The notes beneath the pieces are model-generated. The model saw only the letters and a list, made by a program, of their open reading frames with translations. It did no database searches and was not told where the DNA came from. Below, piece by piece: positions 26,470 to 39,100 of a DNA stretch of 64,000 nt; position 1 is the stretch's first letter, and the number at the start of each line of letters is the position of its first letter. The position numbers and the translations under genes were made by a program. Location: contig CAIQDI010000006.1 of assembly GCA_903870545.1 (NCBI GenBank), positions 124,001 to 188,000 of the forward strand. Reading direction: 5' to 3'. The stretch comes from an uncultured Pseudomonadota bacterium (GTDB lineage Bacteria > Pseudomonadota > Gammaproteobacteria > Methylococcales > Methylomonadaceae).

Positions 26470-27741
26470 ATGAAAAAAGACAATCGTGCCGAATTACCCA
26501 AAACCCATTCTAAACTTCGCAATTTTACAATATCGAGTTTGCTGCTTCTTTTAATTATCGGCGGAATATTTTTTTATTTTCAACATTCATCAGCAACTTC
26601 AGGCGATTCAAAACAGAATAAGTCTAAAAATGGCGGTAAACATAAACATGACGATGATGATAAACCTACTGTCGTTTCTGTTGAAACAGCCACAAAAACA
26701 GATTTTCCTTTATATTTAAACGGGTTAGGAACTGTTACCGCATTACGAACCGTAACGGTTCGACCGCGTGTTGATGGTGAACTGATGCGCGTGGCATTTA
26801 GTGAGGGTCAAACGGTAAAAGAAGGCGATTTGCTCGCTGAAATCGATCCACGCCCTTTTCAAATTCAGCTTCAACAAGCCGAAGGTCAATTATTGCGTGA
26901 CGAAGCATTGTTGAAAAATGCAGAAATCGATTACACCCGTTATAAAACGCTGCTTTCTCAAGATTCCATTGCAGCCCAACAAACCGCGACGCAAGAATCT
27001 CAAGTTAAACAATATCGCGGCATTGTGGAAATGGACAAAGCCCAAGTCAATAACGCGAAATTACAACTCAATTACGCCCATTTAACTGCGCCGATTTCTG
27101 GACGAGTCGGCTTGCGACAAATTGATCAAGGCAATATCGTTCACGCTAACGATACCAATGGCTTAGTCGTGATTACGCAATTACAACCGATTAACGTGGT
27201 ATTTACCTTGCCCGAAGACACCATCCAAGCGGTGATACAACGCAAGCGCAGCAATGAATCAATCGGTATTACCGCGTATGACCGCGCTGGAAAAACGAAA
27301 TTAGCCGAAGGAAAATTACTCGCTATCGATAATCAAATTGACTCCACCACAGGCACATTAAAACTCAAGGCACAATTTGATAATAATTCTGAAATTTTGT
27401 TTGCGAATCAATTTGTAAATATAAAAGTACATTTAGAAACGCTCAAAGGTGTGACTCAAATTTCCAGTGCTGCCATCCAAAATGATACGCAAGGTGCATT
27501 CGTTTATGTGGCAACGCCTGAAAAAATCGTACAAGTTCGCCGCGTCACATTAGGCGCAACCGAAGGCGATAAAGTTGCCGTGACAAACAATCTCGCGCCA
27601 AATGAAATTGTTGTATTAGAAGGCGTTGACCGATTACACGAAGGCAGCCAAGTTGATATTGCCAAAAAAGACGGTCAATCCATCGCAGAAAGCTCAGATA
27701 AAAAATCTAAATCTGACGACAAATCACCTAAACACGAATGA
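26470..27741 (+). CDS. mdtA: RND efflux periplasmic adaptor (MdtA/MuxA-like)
   Basis: This membrane fusion protein bridges an RND pump and an outer-membrane channel. It has one N-terminal membrane helix (residues about 19-38), a His/Asp/Lys-rich stretch ([11 protein letters not shown]), and the lipoyl halves around [19 protein letters not shown] and [15 protein letters not shown]. An alpha-hairpin lies between them, and beta-barrel and membrane-proximal domains follow. The charged His-rich segment is unusual and could bind metal, but this is speculative. The stop overlaps the mdtB start (ATGA). Confidence 0.92.
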   Translation: MKKDNRAELPKTHSKLRNFTISSLLLLLIIGGIFFYFQHSSATSGDSKQNKSKNGGKHKHDDDDKPTVVSVETATKTDFPLYLNGLGTVTALRTVTVRPRVDGELMRVAFSEGQTVKEGDLLAEIDPRPFQIQLQQAEGQLLRDEALLKNAEIDYTRYKTLLSQDSIAAQQTATQESQVKQYRGIVEMDKAQVNNAKLQLNYAHLTAPISGRVGLRQIDQGNIVHANDTNGLVVITQLQPINVVFTLPEDTIQAVIQRKRSNESIGITAYDRAGKTKLAEGKLLAIDNQIDSTTGTLKLKAQFDNNSEILFANQFVNIKVHLETLKGVTQISSAAIQNDTQGAFVYVATPEKIVQVRRVTLGATEGDKVAVTNNLAPNEIVVLEGVDRLHEGSQVDIAKKDGQSIAESSDKKSKSDDKSPKHE

Positions 27742-30700
27742 ATTCAACCAATAGTTTTAATCCGTCACGGCTTTTTATTCTGCGTCCTGTCGCCACATCG
27801 CTATTGATGCTGGCATTGTTATTGATTGGCGTTTTGGCGTATCGATTGTTGCCCGTTTCTGCTTTGCCACAAGTTGATTATCCGACGATTCAAGTGGTGA
27901 CGTTGTATCCAGGCGCAAGTCCTGACGTAATGACTTCGGTAATTACCGCGCCATTGGAACGGCAATTCGGACAAATGCCAGGATTGACGCAAATGTCTTC
28001 GACCAGTTCGGGCGGCGCGTCCGTGGTTACATTGCAATTTAATCTGAATTTAGATTTGGATATTGCCGAACAAAATGTGCAAGCGGCTATCAATGCGGCA
28101 ATGAATTTTTTACCGAATGATTTACCGCAAGCCCCGATTTATAGCAAAGTGAATCCCGCCGACACGCCGATTATGACGTTAGCGGTCAGTTCGGAATCGT
28201 TGCCATTATTCAAAGTGGAAGATTTAGTGGATACTCGCGTGGCGCAAAAAATCGCACAATTATCTGGCGTGGGCATGGTCAGTATTAGCGGTGGTCAACG
28301 TCCCGCCGTCCGAATTCAAGCCAATCATAATGCGTTAGCGGCTTACGGATTAAGTTTGGAAAATGTACGAACGGCGATTGCGGCGGCGAATGTTAATCAA
28401 CCGAAAGGGATGTTTAATGGCGCGTTGCGTTCCGCCATTATCGACAGCAACGACCAATTGCGTTCAGCGGCAGAATACCGCGATTTAGTGGTGACGTATC
28501 GCAACGGTGCGCCGGTCAAATTATCCGATGTCGCCAAGGTGATTGATGACGTGGAAAATAAACGACTTGCCGCGTGGGCAAACGAAAAATCTGCCGTGAT
28601 TATCAATATCCAACGCCAGCCAGGCGCAAACGTGATTGAAGTGGTCAATCGAATTAAAGAATTGCTGCCCAAATTACAAGCTGCGTTGCCTGTCAATATC
28701 GAAGTTTTACCGCTGACCGACCGAACCGTCACGATTCGCGCGTCGATACATGACGTGCAATTTGAATTATTGTTGTCGGTGGCGTTAGTGGTGATGGTGA
28801 TTTTTCTCTTTTTACGCAACATTCCTGCCACGATTATTCCCGCCGTCGCCGTGCCGTTGTCGCTAATTGGCACGTTTGCCGTCATGTACACGCTAAATTT
28901 TAGTATCAATAATTTAACGTTGATGGCTTTGACGATTGCGACAGGATTTGTGGTGGATGATGCGATTGTTGTCATTGAAAACATTTCGCGTTATACCGAA
29001 AAAGGCGAATCGCCTTTGCAAGCCGCGTTAAAAGGTTCGGAACAAATTGGTTTTACGATTATTTCACTGACGTTTTCGTTGATTGCGGTGTTGATTCCGT
29101 TGTTATTTATGAGCGATGTGGTCGGGCGATTATTCCGTGAATTTGCGATGACGTTGGCGGTGGCGATTCTAATTTCAGCAATCGTTTCGTTGACGCTCAC
29201 GCCGATGATGTGCGCGAAATTTCTGCGTTCGCACAATTCTGTTGAACTCCGAAAAGATTGGTTTGATGGTGTTATTTCAGGTTACGGGCGCACGCTGGAA
29301 TGGGTTTTGCGTCATCAAATTCTTACGATGTTGGTATTTTCGGCAACCGTAGCGTTGACAGTTATGTTGTATATTTTTATTCCAAAAGGTTTTTTTCCGA
29401 CGCAAGACACGGGCATCATTCAAGGTTTTTCGGAAGCTCCACAAAATGTGTCTTTTGCGGCGATGAGCGATTATCAACAAAAATTAGCGAAAGAGATTTT
29501 GGAAGAGCCGGCGGTGGAAAGTTTATCGTCATTCATTGGCGTAGACGGTATTAACACCACGCCGAATGCCGGACGTTTTCTTATCAATTTAAAACCACAA
29601 TCTGAGCGAAACGTCAGCGCAACGGAAGTGATTGAACGATTAAAACCCAAATTAGCCGAATTGACAGGCGTAAAACTGTATTTGCAATCGGTGCAAGATT
29701 TGACGATGGAAACCAGCGTCAGCCGCACACAATATCAATTCACTTTAGAATCCGCAGAGGTAGAAGAATTAAACCGTTGGACGCATAAATTGGTGGACGA
29801 ATTGTCTAATCAATCCGAATTAAGTGAAGTGACCAGCGACGTGCAAGACAAAGGGCAACAAGTTTATGTCAATATCGACCGCAGTACCGCCAGTCGGCTC
29901 GGTGTCACGACTGCCGCGATTGATAACGCGCTTTACAGTGCTTACGGTCAACGTTTGGTTTCGACGATTTTCACCCAATCAAACCAATATCGTGTCGTGC
30001 TTGAAGTGGATCCAGCGGCGCAAATTCGTCCTGAATCGCTCAATGATTTGCGAATTCCATCGAGTAACGGCACACAGGTTTCGTTGTCTACGATTGCCGA
30101 ATTATCCGAACGCGCCACGCCGCTTTCTATCAATCATCTCAACCAATTTCCTGTCGCTACGCTGTCGTTTAATTTAGCTCCGAATGCGTCATTAGGTGAT
30201 GCGGTCGCCGCAATTGAGCGTGTGAAACAAGAGATGGATTTGCCGTTAAGTATTCGCACCAGTTACCAAGGCGCGGCGTGGGCGTTTAAAGCCTCGCTCG
30301 ATAATACGTTGTGGCTGATTTTGGCGGCGATTGTCACGGTTTATATTGTGTTGGGCGTGTTGTACGAAAGCTATATTCATCCGATTACCATTCTTTCCAC
30401 GCTACCGTCGGCGGGCGTGGGTGCATTGCTTGCGTTGATGATGTCAAAAAATGATTTAGGCATCATCGGCATTATTGGGATTATTTTGTTAATCGGTATC
30501 GTCAAGAAAAACGCCATTATGATGATTGATTTCGCGTTGGAAGCGGAACGCAAACAAGGCATGTCGCCAGCGGATGCGATTTTTCAAGCGTGTTTATTGC
30601 GTTTTCGTCCGATTTTAATGACAACTTTGGCGGCATTATTAGGCGCGTTGCCGTTGATGTTAGGCAGTGGCGTGGGTTCAGAATTACGTCATCCGTTAGG

Positions 30701-30815
30701 CATTACGATGGTGGGCGGTTTGTTGCTCAGTCAATTACTAACGCTCTACACCACGCCCGTAATTTATTTGTGGATGGACAGCTTGGCGAAGCGATTTACA
30801 CGTCTGTCACTTTGA
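27738..30815 (+). CDS. mdtB: RND efflux permease, MdtB/MuxB-like
   Basis: A 1025-residue proton-driven exporter of the HAE1 family with twelve membrane helices and two large periplasmic loops. [17 protein letters not shown] and [19 protein letters not shown] resemble MdtB of E. coli closely, as does the proton-relay segment [18 protein letters not shown]. In MdtABC-type systems two different permeases work as a heteromultimer. Here the MdtC-like partner is not next but about 5.3 kb downstream, beyond the pyruvate formate-lyase block. It is translationally coupled to mdtA. Confidence 0.93.
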   Translation: MNSTNSFNPSRLFILRPVATSLLMLALLLIGVLAYRLLPVSALPQVDYPTIQVVTLYPGASPDVMTSVITAPLERQFGQMPGLTQMSSTSSGGASVVTLQFNLNLDLDIAEQNVQAAINAAMNFLPNDLPQAPIYSKVNPADTPIMTLAVSSESLPLFKVEDLVDTRVAQKIAQLSGVGMVSISGGQRPAVRIQANHNALAAYGLSLENVRTAIAAANVNQPKGMFNGALRSAIIDSNDQLRSAAEYRDLVVTYRNGAPVKLSDVAKVIDDVENKRLAAWANEKSAVIINIQRQPGANVIEVVNRIKELLPKLQAALPVNIEVLPLTDRTVTIRASIHDVQFELLLSVALVVMVIFLFLRNIPATIIPAVAVPLSLIGTFAVMYTLNFSINNLTLMALTIATGFVVDDAIVVIENISRYTEKGESPLQAALKGSEQIGFTIISLTFSLIAVLIPLLFMSDVVGRLFREFAMTLAVAILISAIVSLTLTPMMCAKFLRSHNSVELRKDWFDGVISGYGRTLEWVLRHQILTMLVFSATVALTVMLYIFIPKGFFPTQDTGIIQGFSEAPQNVSFAAMSDYQQKLAKEILEEPAVESLSSFIGVDGINTTPNAGRFLINLKPQSERNVSATEVIERLKPKLAELTGVKLYLQSVQDLTMETSVSRTQYQFTLESAEVEELNRWTHKLVDELSNQSELSEVTSDVQDKGQQVYVNIDRSTASRLGVTTAAIDNALYSAYGQRLVSTIFTQSNQYRVVLEVDPAAQIRPESLNDLRIPSSNGTQVSLSTIAELSERATPLSINHLNQFPVATLSFNLAPNASLGDAVAAIERVKQEMDLPLSIRTSYQGAAWAFKASLDNTLWLILAAIVTVYIVLGVLYESYIHPITILSTLPSAGVGALLALMMSKNDLGIIGIIGIILLIGIVKKNAIMMIDFALEAERKQGMSPADAIFQACLLRFRPILMTTLAALLGALPLMLGSGVGSELRHPLGITMVGGLLLSQLLTLYTTPVIYLWMDSLAKRFTRLSL

Positions 30816-30993
30816 CGAATAAATTTCAATTTCATTGCCGCAACTTCAGCAATCTTAATTGCTATTTCAATCACTCGTTTTGCAAACTTTAATAACGTTT
30901 CGTTTTTAGCTTTGAGCGCGAAACTTTGTTGAATTTACTCGGCGATTTTTGTTTGAGTTTCTATTTAAACAATTGGAAAAAGATAAATTTCAG

Positions 30994-31884
30994 CTAGGAT
31001 TTACCGCGTAAATAAGCAAACCAATATACAAAACCTACGAATCCCGCGCCACCTACGATATTGCCCAAGGTCACGGGAATCAAGTTATTCAGCACAAAAT
31101 TTGACCACGATAAAGTCGCGTAAGTGTCAATCTGGTGTCCTGACATAACGTCAAAAGCCCAAAATTCAGGCGACGCAAACTGCTTAATCCATAAGCCCAA
31201 TGGAATGAAATACATATTCGCCACGCAATGTTCAAATCCAGCGGCGACAAAAGCGGTCGTGGGAAAAATAATTGCGAGAATTTTATCGGTCACGGTATGA
31301 CCGCTATAACAAAGCCACATCGCCATACAAACTAGCGCGTTACACATTACGCCTAAAAAGAAAGACTGCACGGGATCGTAATTTGCTTTCGTGGTGGCAA
31401 TATACAACGCGGTGAAACCAATCAAGCCTTTACCAAACAAGTATTGTTTCGTGAGTAGCATAATCACAACGGTGCCTAACGCGCCCACAAAATTGCCGAT
31501 GTACACAATGAACCAATTACGAAGCACCTGTTTAACAGTAACTTTTTTATTCGCGCACGCCATGACAATCAAAATGTTGCCCGTGAATAATTCTGCGCCC
31601 GCCACCGCCACTAAAATCAAACCGACACAGAAAACTAGCCCGCCTAATAAACGATTTACACCGAAAGGTAACGCCGAACCGCCCGCCCAAACGGTAGTTG
31701 CAAACATCGATCCAATCGCAACAAAAGCTCCTGCCAGAATCGCCAACACAAATATCGTGAGCGTATCCATTTGCGCTTTTTTAATGCCGATGCTTTCCGC
31801 TTTATTTGCAATCTCCGCTGGCATAAGCGAGTCGAGTGAAAATTCCGCGTGATGCACTTTTTGATTATTTTGTGTTTCGTTCAT
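30994..31884 (-). CDS. focA: Formate/nitrite transporter FocA
   Basis: FocA is a pentameric inner-membrane channel that exports and re-imports formate. The 296-residue protein has six membrane segments with family motifs such as AGAFVAIGSMFATTVW, AELFTGNILIVMACA, NFVGALGTV, GVMCNALVCMAMWLCYS and GFEHCVANMYFIPLG. The last of these holds the gating His. It is the last gene of the block and follows pflA by 17 bases, so formate made by PflB is the likely substrate. Confidence 0.94.
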   Translation of the reverse strand: MNETQNNQKVHHAEFSLDSLMPAEIANKAESIGIKKAQMDTLTIFVLAILAGAFVAIGSMFATTVWAGGSALPFGVNRLLGGLVFCVGLILVAVAGAELFTGNILIVMACANKKVTVKQVLRNWFIVYIGNFVGALGTVVIMLLTKQYLFGKGLIGFTALYIATTKANYDPVQSFFLGVMCNALVCMAMWLCYSGHTVTDKILAIIFPTTAFVAAGFEHCVANMYFIPLGLWIKQFASPEFWAFDVMSGHQIDTYATLSWSNFVLNNLIPVTLGNIVGGAGFVGFVYWFAYLRGKS

Positions 31885-31901
31885 GGTGTCTGGCTCGTTT
31901 T

Positions 31902-32690
31902 TCAGCAGGTAAATAATCCGCGTTTTTGAAATTGTCCGATGACACGATTAAGTAATTCGGGCGAGGGCGGTGAAATGTCTTTTAAGTGAAAATTTAAGCC
32001 TAAATCATCCCATTTATGTTCGCCCATTTTGTGAAACGGCAATACTTCCACCCGTTCCACGCCTTGAAGCGTGCCAATAAAATCAGCTAACTTTTCCACA
32101 TCGTCAACATCATCGGTGTAACCTGGCACTAAAACATACCGTATCCACATCGGCTTTTTCATTGCCGACAATCGCCGCGCAAAATCCAACGTCGGTTGCA
32201 ACGGTTTTGAAGTCAACGCCTCGTATTTTTCGGGGTTAATATGTTTGATGTCGAGCAACACTAAATCGACATTTTCAAACCAATCATCTTCCAAATGTTC
32301 CGCTAAAAATCCTTGCGTATCGAGCGCGGTGTGCAATTTCAATTCATGTTTCACACGATAAAATATCTCGCCAATGAAATAGGCTTGCATCAAAGGTTCG
32401 CCGCCCGAAATGGTTAAACCGCCGGCAAAACGTAGAAAATGCGCGTATTTCTCAATCTCCGCCACAATGTCATCGACGTGCGTCATTTTGCCGTTGTGCA
32501 TTTTCCAGGTGTCGGGGTTGTGGCAATACAAACATTGAAATTGACAGCCCGACACAAATAACACGAAACGCATTCCAGGGCCATCGACTGCACCGCCCGT
32601 ATCGAATGAATGAACAAAACCCGACAGTTTGCCACTCTCATCGACACACGCGGGCGAGATAATACCTTGTGATTTCACATGATGTAGCAT
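31902..32690 (-). CDS. pflA: Pyruvate formate-lyase activating enzyme
   Basis: PflA is a radical SAM enzyme that puts the glycyl radical on PflB. The [4Fe-4S] motif CxxxCxxC appears as CQFQCLYCHNPDTW, followed by the SAM-binding GGLTISGGEPLMQ. The 262 residues are slightly longer than E. coli PflA because of the N-terminus. It starts three bases after pflB ends, so the two are co-translated. Confidence 0.95.
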   Translation of the reverse strand: MLHHVKSQGIISPACVDESGKLSGFVHSFDTGGAVDGPGMRFVLFVSGCQFQCLYCHNPDTWKMHNGKMTHVDDIVAEIEKYAHFLRFAGGLTISGGEPLMQAYFIGEIFYRVKHELKLHTALDTQGFLAEHLEDDWFENVDLVLLDIKHINPEKYEALTSKPLQPTLDFARRLSAMKKPMWIRYVLVPGYTDDVDDVEKLADFIGTLQGVERVEVLPFHKMGEHKWDDLGLNFHLKDISPPSPELLNRVIGQFQKRGLFTC

Positions 32691-32693
32691 TGA

Positions 32694-34946
32694 CTAACTG
32701 TGAATGTGAAACGTACGATTGATAACATCCAGCTGTTGTTCGTGCGAGAGTTTGACGAAATTGACGGCGTAACCCGAAACGCGAATGGTAAGTTGCGGAT
32801 AATTTTCAGGGTGATTCATCGCATCCAATAATGTGTCTTTATTCAGTACATTGACGTTGACGTGAAAACCGTTTGCGCCACAAAAACCGTCTAAACAATT
32901 GGTTAAATTAGTCACGCGATCTGCAATGGAATGACCCAAAGAATCCGGTGTAGACGTTGCCGTCCAAGAAATTCCATCTAATGCCGCTTCATAAGGTAAT
33001 TTTGCTACCGACGCGCCCGAAGCGACAAAACCATTGGTATCGCGTCCGCTCATTGGATTTGCACCGGGTGCAAACGGTTCGCCCGAACGCCGACCATCGG
33101 GTGTATTGCCTGTTTTTTTGCCGTAAACCACGTTCGAGGTAATTGTTAAAACGGATTGCGTCGGTGTGCTGTCACGATAGGTTTTGTGTTGGCGGATTTT
33201 GTCCATAAATGTTTCAACTAACCAAACGGCAAGTTGATCAACACGGTCATCATCGTTGCCATAAGCGGGATATTCGCCGTCGATTTCAAAGTCCATTGCG
33301 ATGCCATTTTCATCTCGAATAACTTTCACTTTTGCATATTTGATTGCCGATAATGAATCAGCGGCAACCGATAAACCTGCAATGCCACACGCCATCGTTC
33401 GTAAAATATCACGGTCATGCAACGCCATTTCAATACGTTCATAATGGTATTTGTCGTGCATATAATGAATGGCATTCAAGGCTTTGACGTAAGTGGTCGC
33501 CAACCAATCCATCATGGCATCGAATTTTGAAATCACTTCGTCGTAATCGAGATATTCCGACGTAATCGGCGTGAAACCGTGGGCGATTTTCACGCCTGAT
33601 TTTTCATCCACGCCACCATTGATAGCATAAAGCATCGTTTTGGCAAGATTGCAGCGTGCGCCGAAAAATTGCATTTGTTTTCCGACTCGCATCGCCGAAA
33701 CGCAACACGCAATCGCATAATCGTCGCCCCAATGTTCACGCATTAAATCGTCGGATTCGTATTGAATTGCACTGGTTTCAATCGACACTTTGGAGCAAAA
33801 TTCTTTGAAACCTTGTGGCATTTCCACTGACCACAAAACCGTTAAATTGGGTTCGGGAGCAGCACCCAAATTGTACAACGTGTTTAAAACACGGAAGCTG
33901 TTTTTGGTCACTAATGTTCGACCATCTTCACTCATGCCACCGATGGATTCTGTCACCCAAGTGGGATCGCCTGAAAATAATTGATCATATTCTGGCGTGC
34001 GTAAAAAACGAACCATGCGAAGTTTAATCACTAAATCATCAATCAATTCTTGCGCGGCGGTTTCATTCAACCGACCTTCTTGAATGTCGCGCTCGATGTA
34101 AATATCCAAAAAGGATGAAATGCGCCCAATCGACATGGCGGCACCATTTTGTTCTTTTATCGCCGCTAAATAACCAAAATACGTCCATTGAATGGCTTCT
34201 TGCGCGGTTTTTGCCGATTGAGAAATATCAAAACCGTATTTCAATGCCATTTGTTTTAATTCAGCTAACGCTCTGATTTGTTCAGAAAGTTCTTCGCGCG
34301 TGCGTAAAATAGTTTCACTAAATTCGCCCACATCCAATTCAGATTTTTCGCGTTTTTTGTCTTTAATTAAAAAATCCACGCCATAAAGTGCAACACGGCG
34401 ATAATCGCCAACAATACGTCCGCGTCCATAAGCATCTGGCAAACCTGTGATAATGCCCGATTTGCGACACGCTAAAATGTCAGGACTGTAAACATCGAAA
34501 ACGCCTTGATTGTGGTCTTTGCGATAGAGAGCAAAAGCATTTTCGACGTTAGCATCGAGCTTGAAACCATAGGCTTCCAAACCCGCTTGCACCATTCGCA
34601 ACCCGCCATTTGGCACAATCGCCCGTTTTAACGGCGCATCGGTTTGTAAGCCGACGATTAACTCCAAACTTTGGTCAATGTAACCGGCATCGTGAGCAAT
34701 GATAGACGTACCAATATCTGCCGAAACATCTAATACCCCTTTAATTCGTTCCGCAGCGACTAACGTAGTTACTTTGTCCCACAATTTCTGTGTACGCGGT
34801 GTACTTGAAACCAGAAAACTGCTGTCCCCCGCATAAGGGGTGTAATTCGCTTGGATAAAATCCCTTACCGCTACACCATTTTTCCATTCATCCCCAACAA
34901 ACCCGCGCCACGCCTCTAAACTTAAATCCGTTTCGTGTATTTTCAT
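32694..34946 (-). CDS. pflB: Formate C-acetyltransferase (pyruvate formate-lyase)
   Basis: PflB splits pyruvate with CoA into acetyl-CoA and formate without oxygen. The two active cysteines are in [14 protein letters not shown], and the glycyl radical site is in [17 protein letters not shown] near the C-terminus. The 750 residues match the family. The Arg usually found just after the radical loop (GYAVRF) is Asn here. In an aerobic methanotroph this enzyme would serve fermentation under oxygen starvation; the formate could then be oxidised for NADH. I found no clear FNR site upstream. Confidence 0.95.
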   Translation of the reverse strand: MKIHETDLSLEAWRGFVGDEWKNGVAVRDFIQANYTPYAGDSSFLVSSTPRTQKLWDKVTTLVAAERIKGVLDVSADIGTSIIAHDAGYIDQSLELIVGLQTDAPLKRAIVPNGGLRMVQAGLEAYGFKLDANVENAFALYRKDHNQGVFDVYSPDILACRKSGIITGLPDAYGRGRIVGDYRRVALYGVDFLIKDKKREKSELDVGEFSETILRTREELSEQIRALAELKQMALKYGFDISQSAKTAQEAIQWTYFGYLAAIKEQNGAAMSIGRISSFLDIYIERDIQEGRLNETAAQELIDDLVIKLRMVRFLRTPEYDQLFSGDPTWVTESIGGMSEDGRTLVTKNSFRVLNTLYNLGAAPEPNLTVLWSVEMPQGFKEFCSKVSIETSAIQYESDDLMREHWGDDYAIACCVSAMRVGKQMQFFGARCNLAKTMLYAINGGVDEKSGVKIAHGFTPITSEYLDYDEVISKFDAMMDWLATTYVKALNAIHYMHDKYHYERIEMALHDRDILRTMACGIAGLSVAADSLSAIKYAKVKVIRDENGIAMDFEIDGEYPAYGNDDDRVDQLAVWLVETFMDKIRQHKTYRDSTPTQSVLTITSNVVYGKKTGNTPDGRRSGEPFAPGANPMSGRDTNGFVASGASVAKLPYEAALDGISWTATSTPDSLGHSIADRVTNLTNCLDGFCGANGFHVNVNVLNKDTLLDAMNHPENYPQLTIRVSGYAVNFVKLSHEQQLDVINRTFHIHS

Positions 34947-34977
34947 GTAATTTTTCGCCTGCCAATTTTTTTGGATT

Positions 34978-35391
34978 TTAGTTTAAATAAATGGCTTCAA
35001 AACGGCTTTTCACTTCAGTTAACGAAGTATCTTTAACCAGAATAATATGTGCCGTTCTACCGTTTTCGTTAATGAATCCTAAATCTTCTGTTTCCAAACC
35101 TTGTAAGGAGCGATTTATTATCGGGGCTTGAACATTGCCACAACCACTCCAAACAATTTCAACGCTATTTTCATCACCATGCAAAACAACGTTCGAACAC
35201 GAACCACAGCCATGTTCAATTGAAGAAACAAAATTGAACGCGGCTTGACGCGATTCAACCGTGTGTAAATTACTGGGTACAAAAACGCACTGATGAATGG
35301 GCGCAGCATCTTGAAAGGCAAGTCCCCCTGCATTAAATGGGCAGGATCCCGTTACAATCGTAATGTTTTCTAGTTTTGTTTGTGCAGACAT
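34978..35391 (-). CDS. Uncharacterised Cys-containing protein, first gene of the pfl block
   Basis: I do not recognise this 137-residue soluble protein. It has no signal peptide or membrane segment. Five cysteines stand out: C17 (TGSCPFN), C35 (HQCVF), a CGSC pair at 62-65, and C84 (SGCGN). This spacing could bind a metal or iron-sulfur cluster, or take part in thiol chemistry. It lies 31 bases upstream of pflB on the same strand and is probably the first gene of the pfl operon. A role in protecting, tuning or repairing PFL is a guess from position alone. Confidence 0.65.
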   Translation of the reverse strand: MSAQTKLENITIVTGSCPFNAGGLAFQDAAPIHQCVFVPSNLHTVESRQAAFNFVSSIEHGCGSCSNVVLHGDENSVEIVWSGCGNVQAPIINRSLQGLETEDLGFINENGRTAHIILVKDTSLTEVKSRFEAIYLN

Positions 35392-35657
35392 AATTGAGTG
35401 TACCTATAGTTGAGTGACTTGAATTTGTACCATTAGCTACCACGGCAATTTAAATTCGTGTAGAGATGACCCTAAATTTGTTATGATAGTAATCAGAAAA
35501 TGTTACATTTTTGCGTACGTGTCCTGAAATTGGCGTTGGTGTCTAAAATAAATAATGTAGTATTCAGTCATTTTTAATTCATCGGTAAAGTTGGCGAAAT
35601 TTTGCTACTGCTTTACGATGCAATTCAAGAACTTTGATTTAGGTATAATTTTATACA

Positions 35658-35993
35658 TTGGGGCTAAAAGCTGTAAGTGCCAATAGATACGGACACGGTG
35701 GACATCAGGGACACGGCAATAGTTGGATTGCCCCAGCCATTATTACTGGTGTAATTGTTAGGTCTGCAATATACGGCGTAACGAAAGATGATGAATCTGA
35801 TAACAGACAGTATCGCCGTGAACTGACTCGACATGAAATTCAAGAAGAACAATTAAGGCAGCGTGAGTGTGAAATCGAACGCCGCGAAAATGATTATTAC
35901 GAGCGGCAAGGTCGCGGAAATAACGATGATAATTTCAGAGAGTATTATCGTGATGATGGGCGTTCAAGCTATTATTCAAAAAATTGTTGGTAG
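35658..35993 (+). CDS. Small Gly/His and Arg/Glu-rich protein, start unclear, possibly truncated
   Basis: The frame opens after a stop at 35646 and the first usable start is TTG at 35658. The product begins GLKAVSANRYGHGGHQGHG, which looks like the end of a signal peptide and the Gly/His-rich start of a small envelope protein. It continues with a hydrophobic stretch (WIAPAIITGVIV) and a charged Arg/Glu/Tyr-rich tail. The missing hydrophobic leader suggests 5' truncation or a frameshift. It lies between the pfl block and mdtC. Whether it is expressed is uncertain. Confidence 0.4.
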   Translation: MGLKAVSANRYGHGGHQGHGNSWIAPAIITGVIVRSAIYGVTKDDESDNRQYRRELTRHEIQEEQLRQRECEIERRENDYYERQGRGNNDDNFREYYRDDGRSSYYSKNCW

Positions 35994-36168
35994 TGATTCA
36001 AAAACTCTACATTTCGCGCCGGACTTGTGATTCTTGAAAAATCTGTTCGCGTATCAACCCCGCTGAATTATTGACGATGGCTTTTATCATCATCGGACGG
36101 TGTCTGTCGTTAATGTGCTACTTTAACGCAATGCTCCCCAAATTATTATCGACCGTGAAAAAAATCGA

Positions 36169-39100
36169 ATGAATTTATCGGCACTTTTTATTTACCGCCC
36201 CGTTGCAACGAGTTTATTAACGTTAGCGATTGCCTTGAGCGGTATTTTAGCATTTTTGAATTTGCCCGTTGCGTCATTGCCGCAAGTGGATTTTCCCACG
36301 ATTACGGTGCAAGCCCAATTACCTGGTGCCAGTGCAGAAACGATGGCGGCAACGGTCGCCACGCCGCTAGAACGCGCATTAGGTCGGATTGCAGGTGTGG
36401 CTGAAATGACATCGAGTAGCAACGCAGGTTCAACGCGAATCACATTGCAATTTGATTTAGACCGCGACATTAACGGCGCATCGCGTGACGTGCAAGCGGC
36501 GATCAATTCAGCGACCAGTTTATTGCCGACGATGCCGAACCGTCCGAATTATCGGCGTGATAATCCTGCCGATGCGCCGATTATGATTTTGGCATTAACG
36601 TCAGATAAGCTCAATCGCGGACAAATGTACGACAAAGCCTCAACTATTTTGATGCAAAAAATCTCGCAAGTTTCGGGCGTGGGTCAAGTTCAACTGGGTG
36701 GCGCAACATTGCCAGCCGTGCGGGTTGAATTAAACCCGAACGCGCTGAATAAATACGGCATTAGTCTTGAAGAAGTGCGCGTGGCGATTACGCAAACGAA
36801 TGTTAATCGCCCAAAAGGCGTGATTGAAAATAATGAACAACGTTGGCAAGTTCAAGCGAATGACCAAGCGCGAACGGCAGCGGATTATTCGCCAATCATT
36901 GTGAGTTATCGGAATGGTGCAGCGGTCAGAATTTCGGATTTAGGAAAAGTTGAAGATTCAGTTGAAGATTTGCGTAACACCGGTTTGAAAGATGGCAAAC
37001 CTTCGGTGGTATTGATTATCCGCAAACAACCGACTGCAAATGTTGTCGAAACGGTTAATCAAATTAAAGCGTTATTGCCCGAAGTTCGTGCGTCGATGAA
37101 TAACGAAATTGATGTGTCGATAGCCGTTGATCGGTCGCTAACTATTCGTGCATCGATTGATGAAGTTGAACACAGTTTGCTGATTTCAATCGTGTTGGTG
37201 ATTTTGGTGGTGCTGGTATTTTTACGGAATTTTCGTTCCGCACTTATTCCGATTATTACGGTGCCGGTTTCACTAATTGGCGCGTGTACGGTGATGTATT
37301 TTTTCAATTACAGCCTGAATAATTTATCGTTGATGGCGTTGACGATTGCGACAGGATTTGTGGTGGATGACACGATTGTGGTTTTGGAAAACACCAGCCG
37401 CCACATTGAAAAAGGCGTTTCACCGTTTAAAGCCGCTTTACTTGCCACCAAAGAAGTGAGTTTTACTGTTTTAGCGATGAGCATTTCATTGGTCGCGGTA
37501 TTTATTCCAATTTTGTTAATGGGCGGCATCGTGGGTCGCTTATTTCGTGAATTTGCGGTCACGTTATCCGCCGCCGTTTTGGTGTCGTTGATTATTTCTC
37601 TAACCACTGCGCCTATGTTATGCGCCCGATGGTTGCACAAAGAAACACCAAATCATGGGCGTGTTTATTTAGGCATTGGACATTTTTTCGATGTGGTGCA
37701 AACAGGTTATGAACATTCGTTGCAGTGGGCGATACGCCACAGCCGAATTACGATGCTGATTTTATTTAGCACGATTGGTTTGAATTTTTATTTGTATGGC
37801 GTGATTGATAAAGGTTTTTTTCCGACTCAAGATGGTGGACGATTAAACGGTGGCATTCAAGCAGACCAAAGCACGTCTTTTTGGGCATTACAAAAAAAAT
37901 TATTCGAGTTCACCGAGTTAATTGGAAAAGACCCCGCCGTCAGTAATGTGGTGGGATTTGCGGGTAATGATGCCAATAATGCGACGGTTTTTGTGGGTTT
38001 AAAACCGCATGATGAACGTGAATCCGTTGATAAAGTGATGTCACGTTTACGCGAAAATCTTAGTCGCATTGCCGGAGCAAAAATCTTTCTACATCCTTCG
38101 CAAGAATTACGCATTGGTGGGCGACCTTCCTCGACAATGTATGATTTTAGTTTGCAATCCGACGATTTGAATTTGTTGCGCGAATGGACACCCAAAATGC
38201 TTGCTGCCTTGTCTAAATTGCCCGAACTAAAAGACGTAAATACTAACCAGCAAGACAAAGGACAACAGATTAGTTTGGTGGTAAATCGAGAAATGGCGGC
38301 GCGATACGGTATCAATCAAGGCATGATTGATAGTAGTTTGAATGATGCGTTTGGACAACGACAAGTTTCGGTGATTTATAATCCGCTCAATCAATATCGC
38401 GTGGTGATGGAACTCGCGCCCGAATACTGGCAAAGTCCCGAAGCCTTAAAACAACTTTATATTAGTGTACCGCCTGCAACCGTTGGGCAACTGGGCGGCG
38501 ATGCACAAGTTCCGTTATCGAGTGTGGCGAATTTCACCGCGACCAACACCGCGCTTACCGTGAATCATCAAGGACAATTTGCGGCAGCAACCCTGTCGTT
38601 TAATCTTAAAACGGGAACGTCATTATCGACCGCCACCGAAATCATTGAAAAATCCATGCGCGAAATTGGCGCGCCTTCTGAAATTCAAGGCAGTTTTCAA
38701 GGTTCAGCCAAAGCGTTTCAAGAATCGTTAAAAAACCAGCCGTGGCTGATTTTAGGCGCGTTGATAAGTATTTATATTGTCTTGGGCGTTTTGTATGAAA
38801 GTTATATTCATCCGCTGACGATTTTATCGACCTTGCCTTCGGCTGGCGTGGGAGCATTAGTCGCGTTGATGGTCACAGGCGGCGAGTTGGGCATTATTGG
38901 CATTATCGGCATTATTTTGTTAATTGGTATTGTGAAGAAAAACGCCATTATGATGATTGATTTCGCGCTCGATGCAGAACGCAAACAAGGTTTATCGGCT
39001 GATGAAGCCATTTTCAAAGCCTGTTCGATGCGTTTTAGACCGATTTTAATGACCACATTAGCGGCGTTATTTGGCGCGTTGCCGTTGGCTTTTGGAACAG

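Noticed and set aside
35392-35657. FNR site upstream of the pfl block
   Set aside because: The nearest match (TTGATTTAGGTATAA) fits one half-site only.
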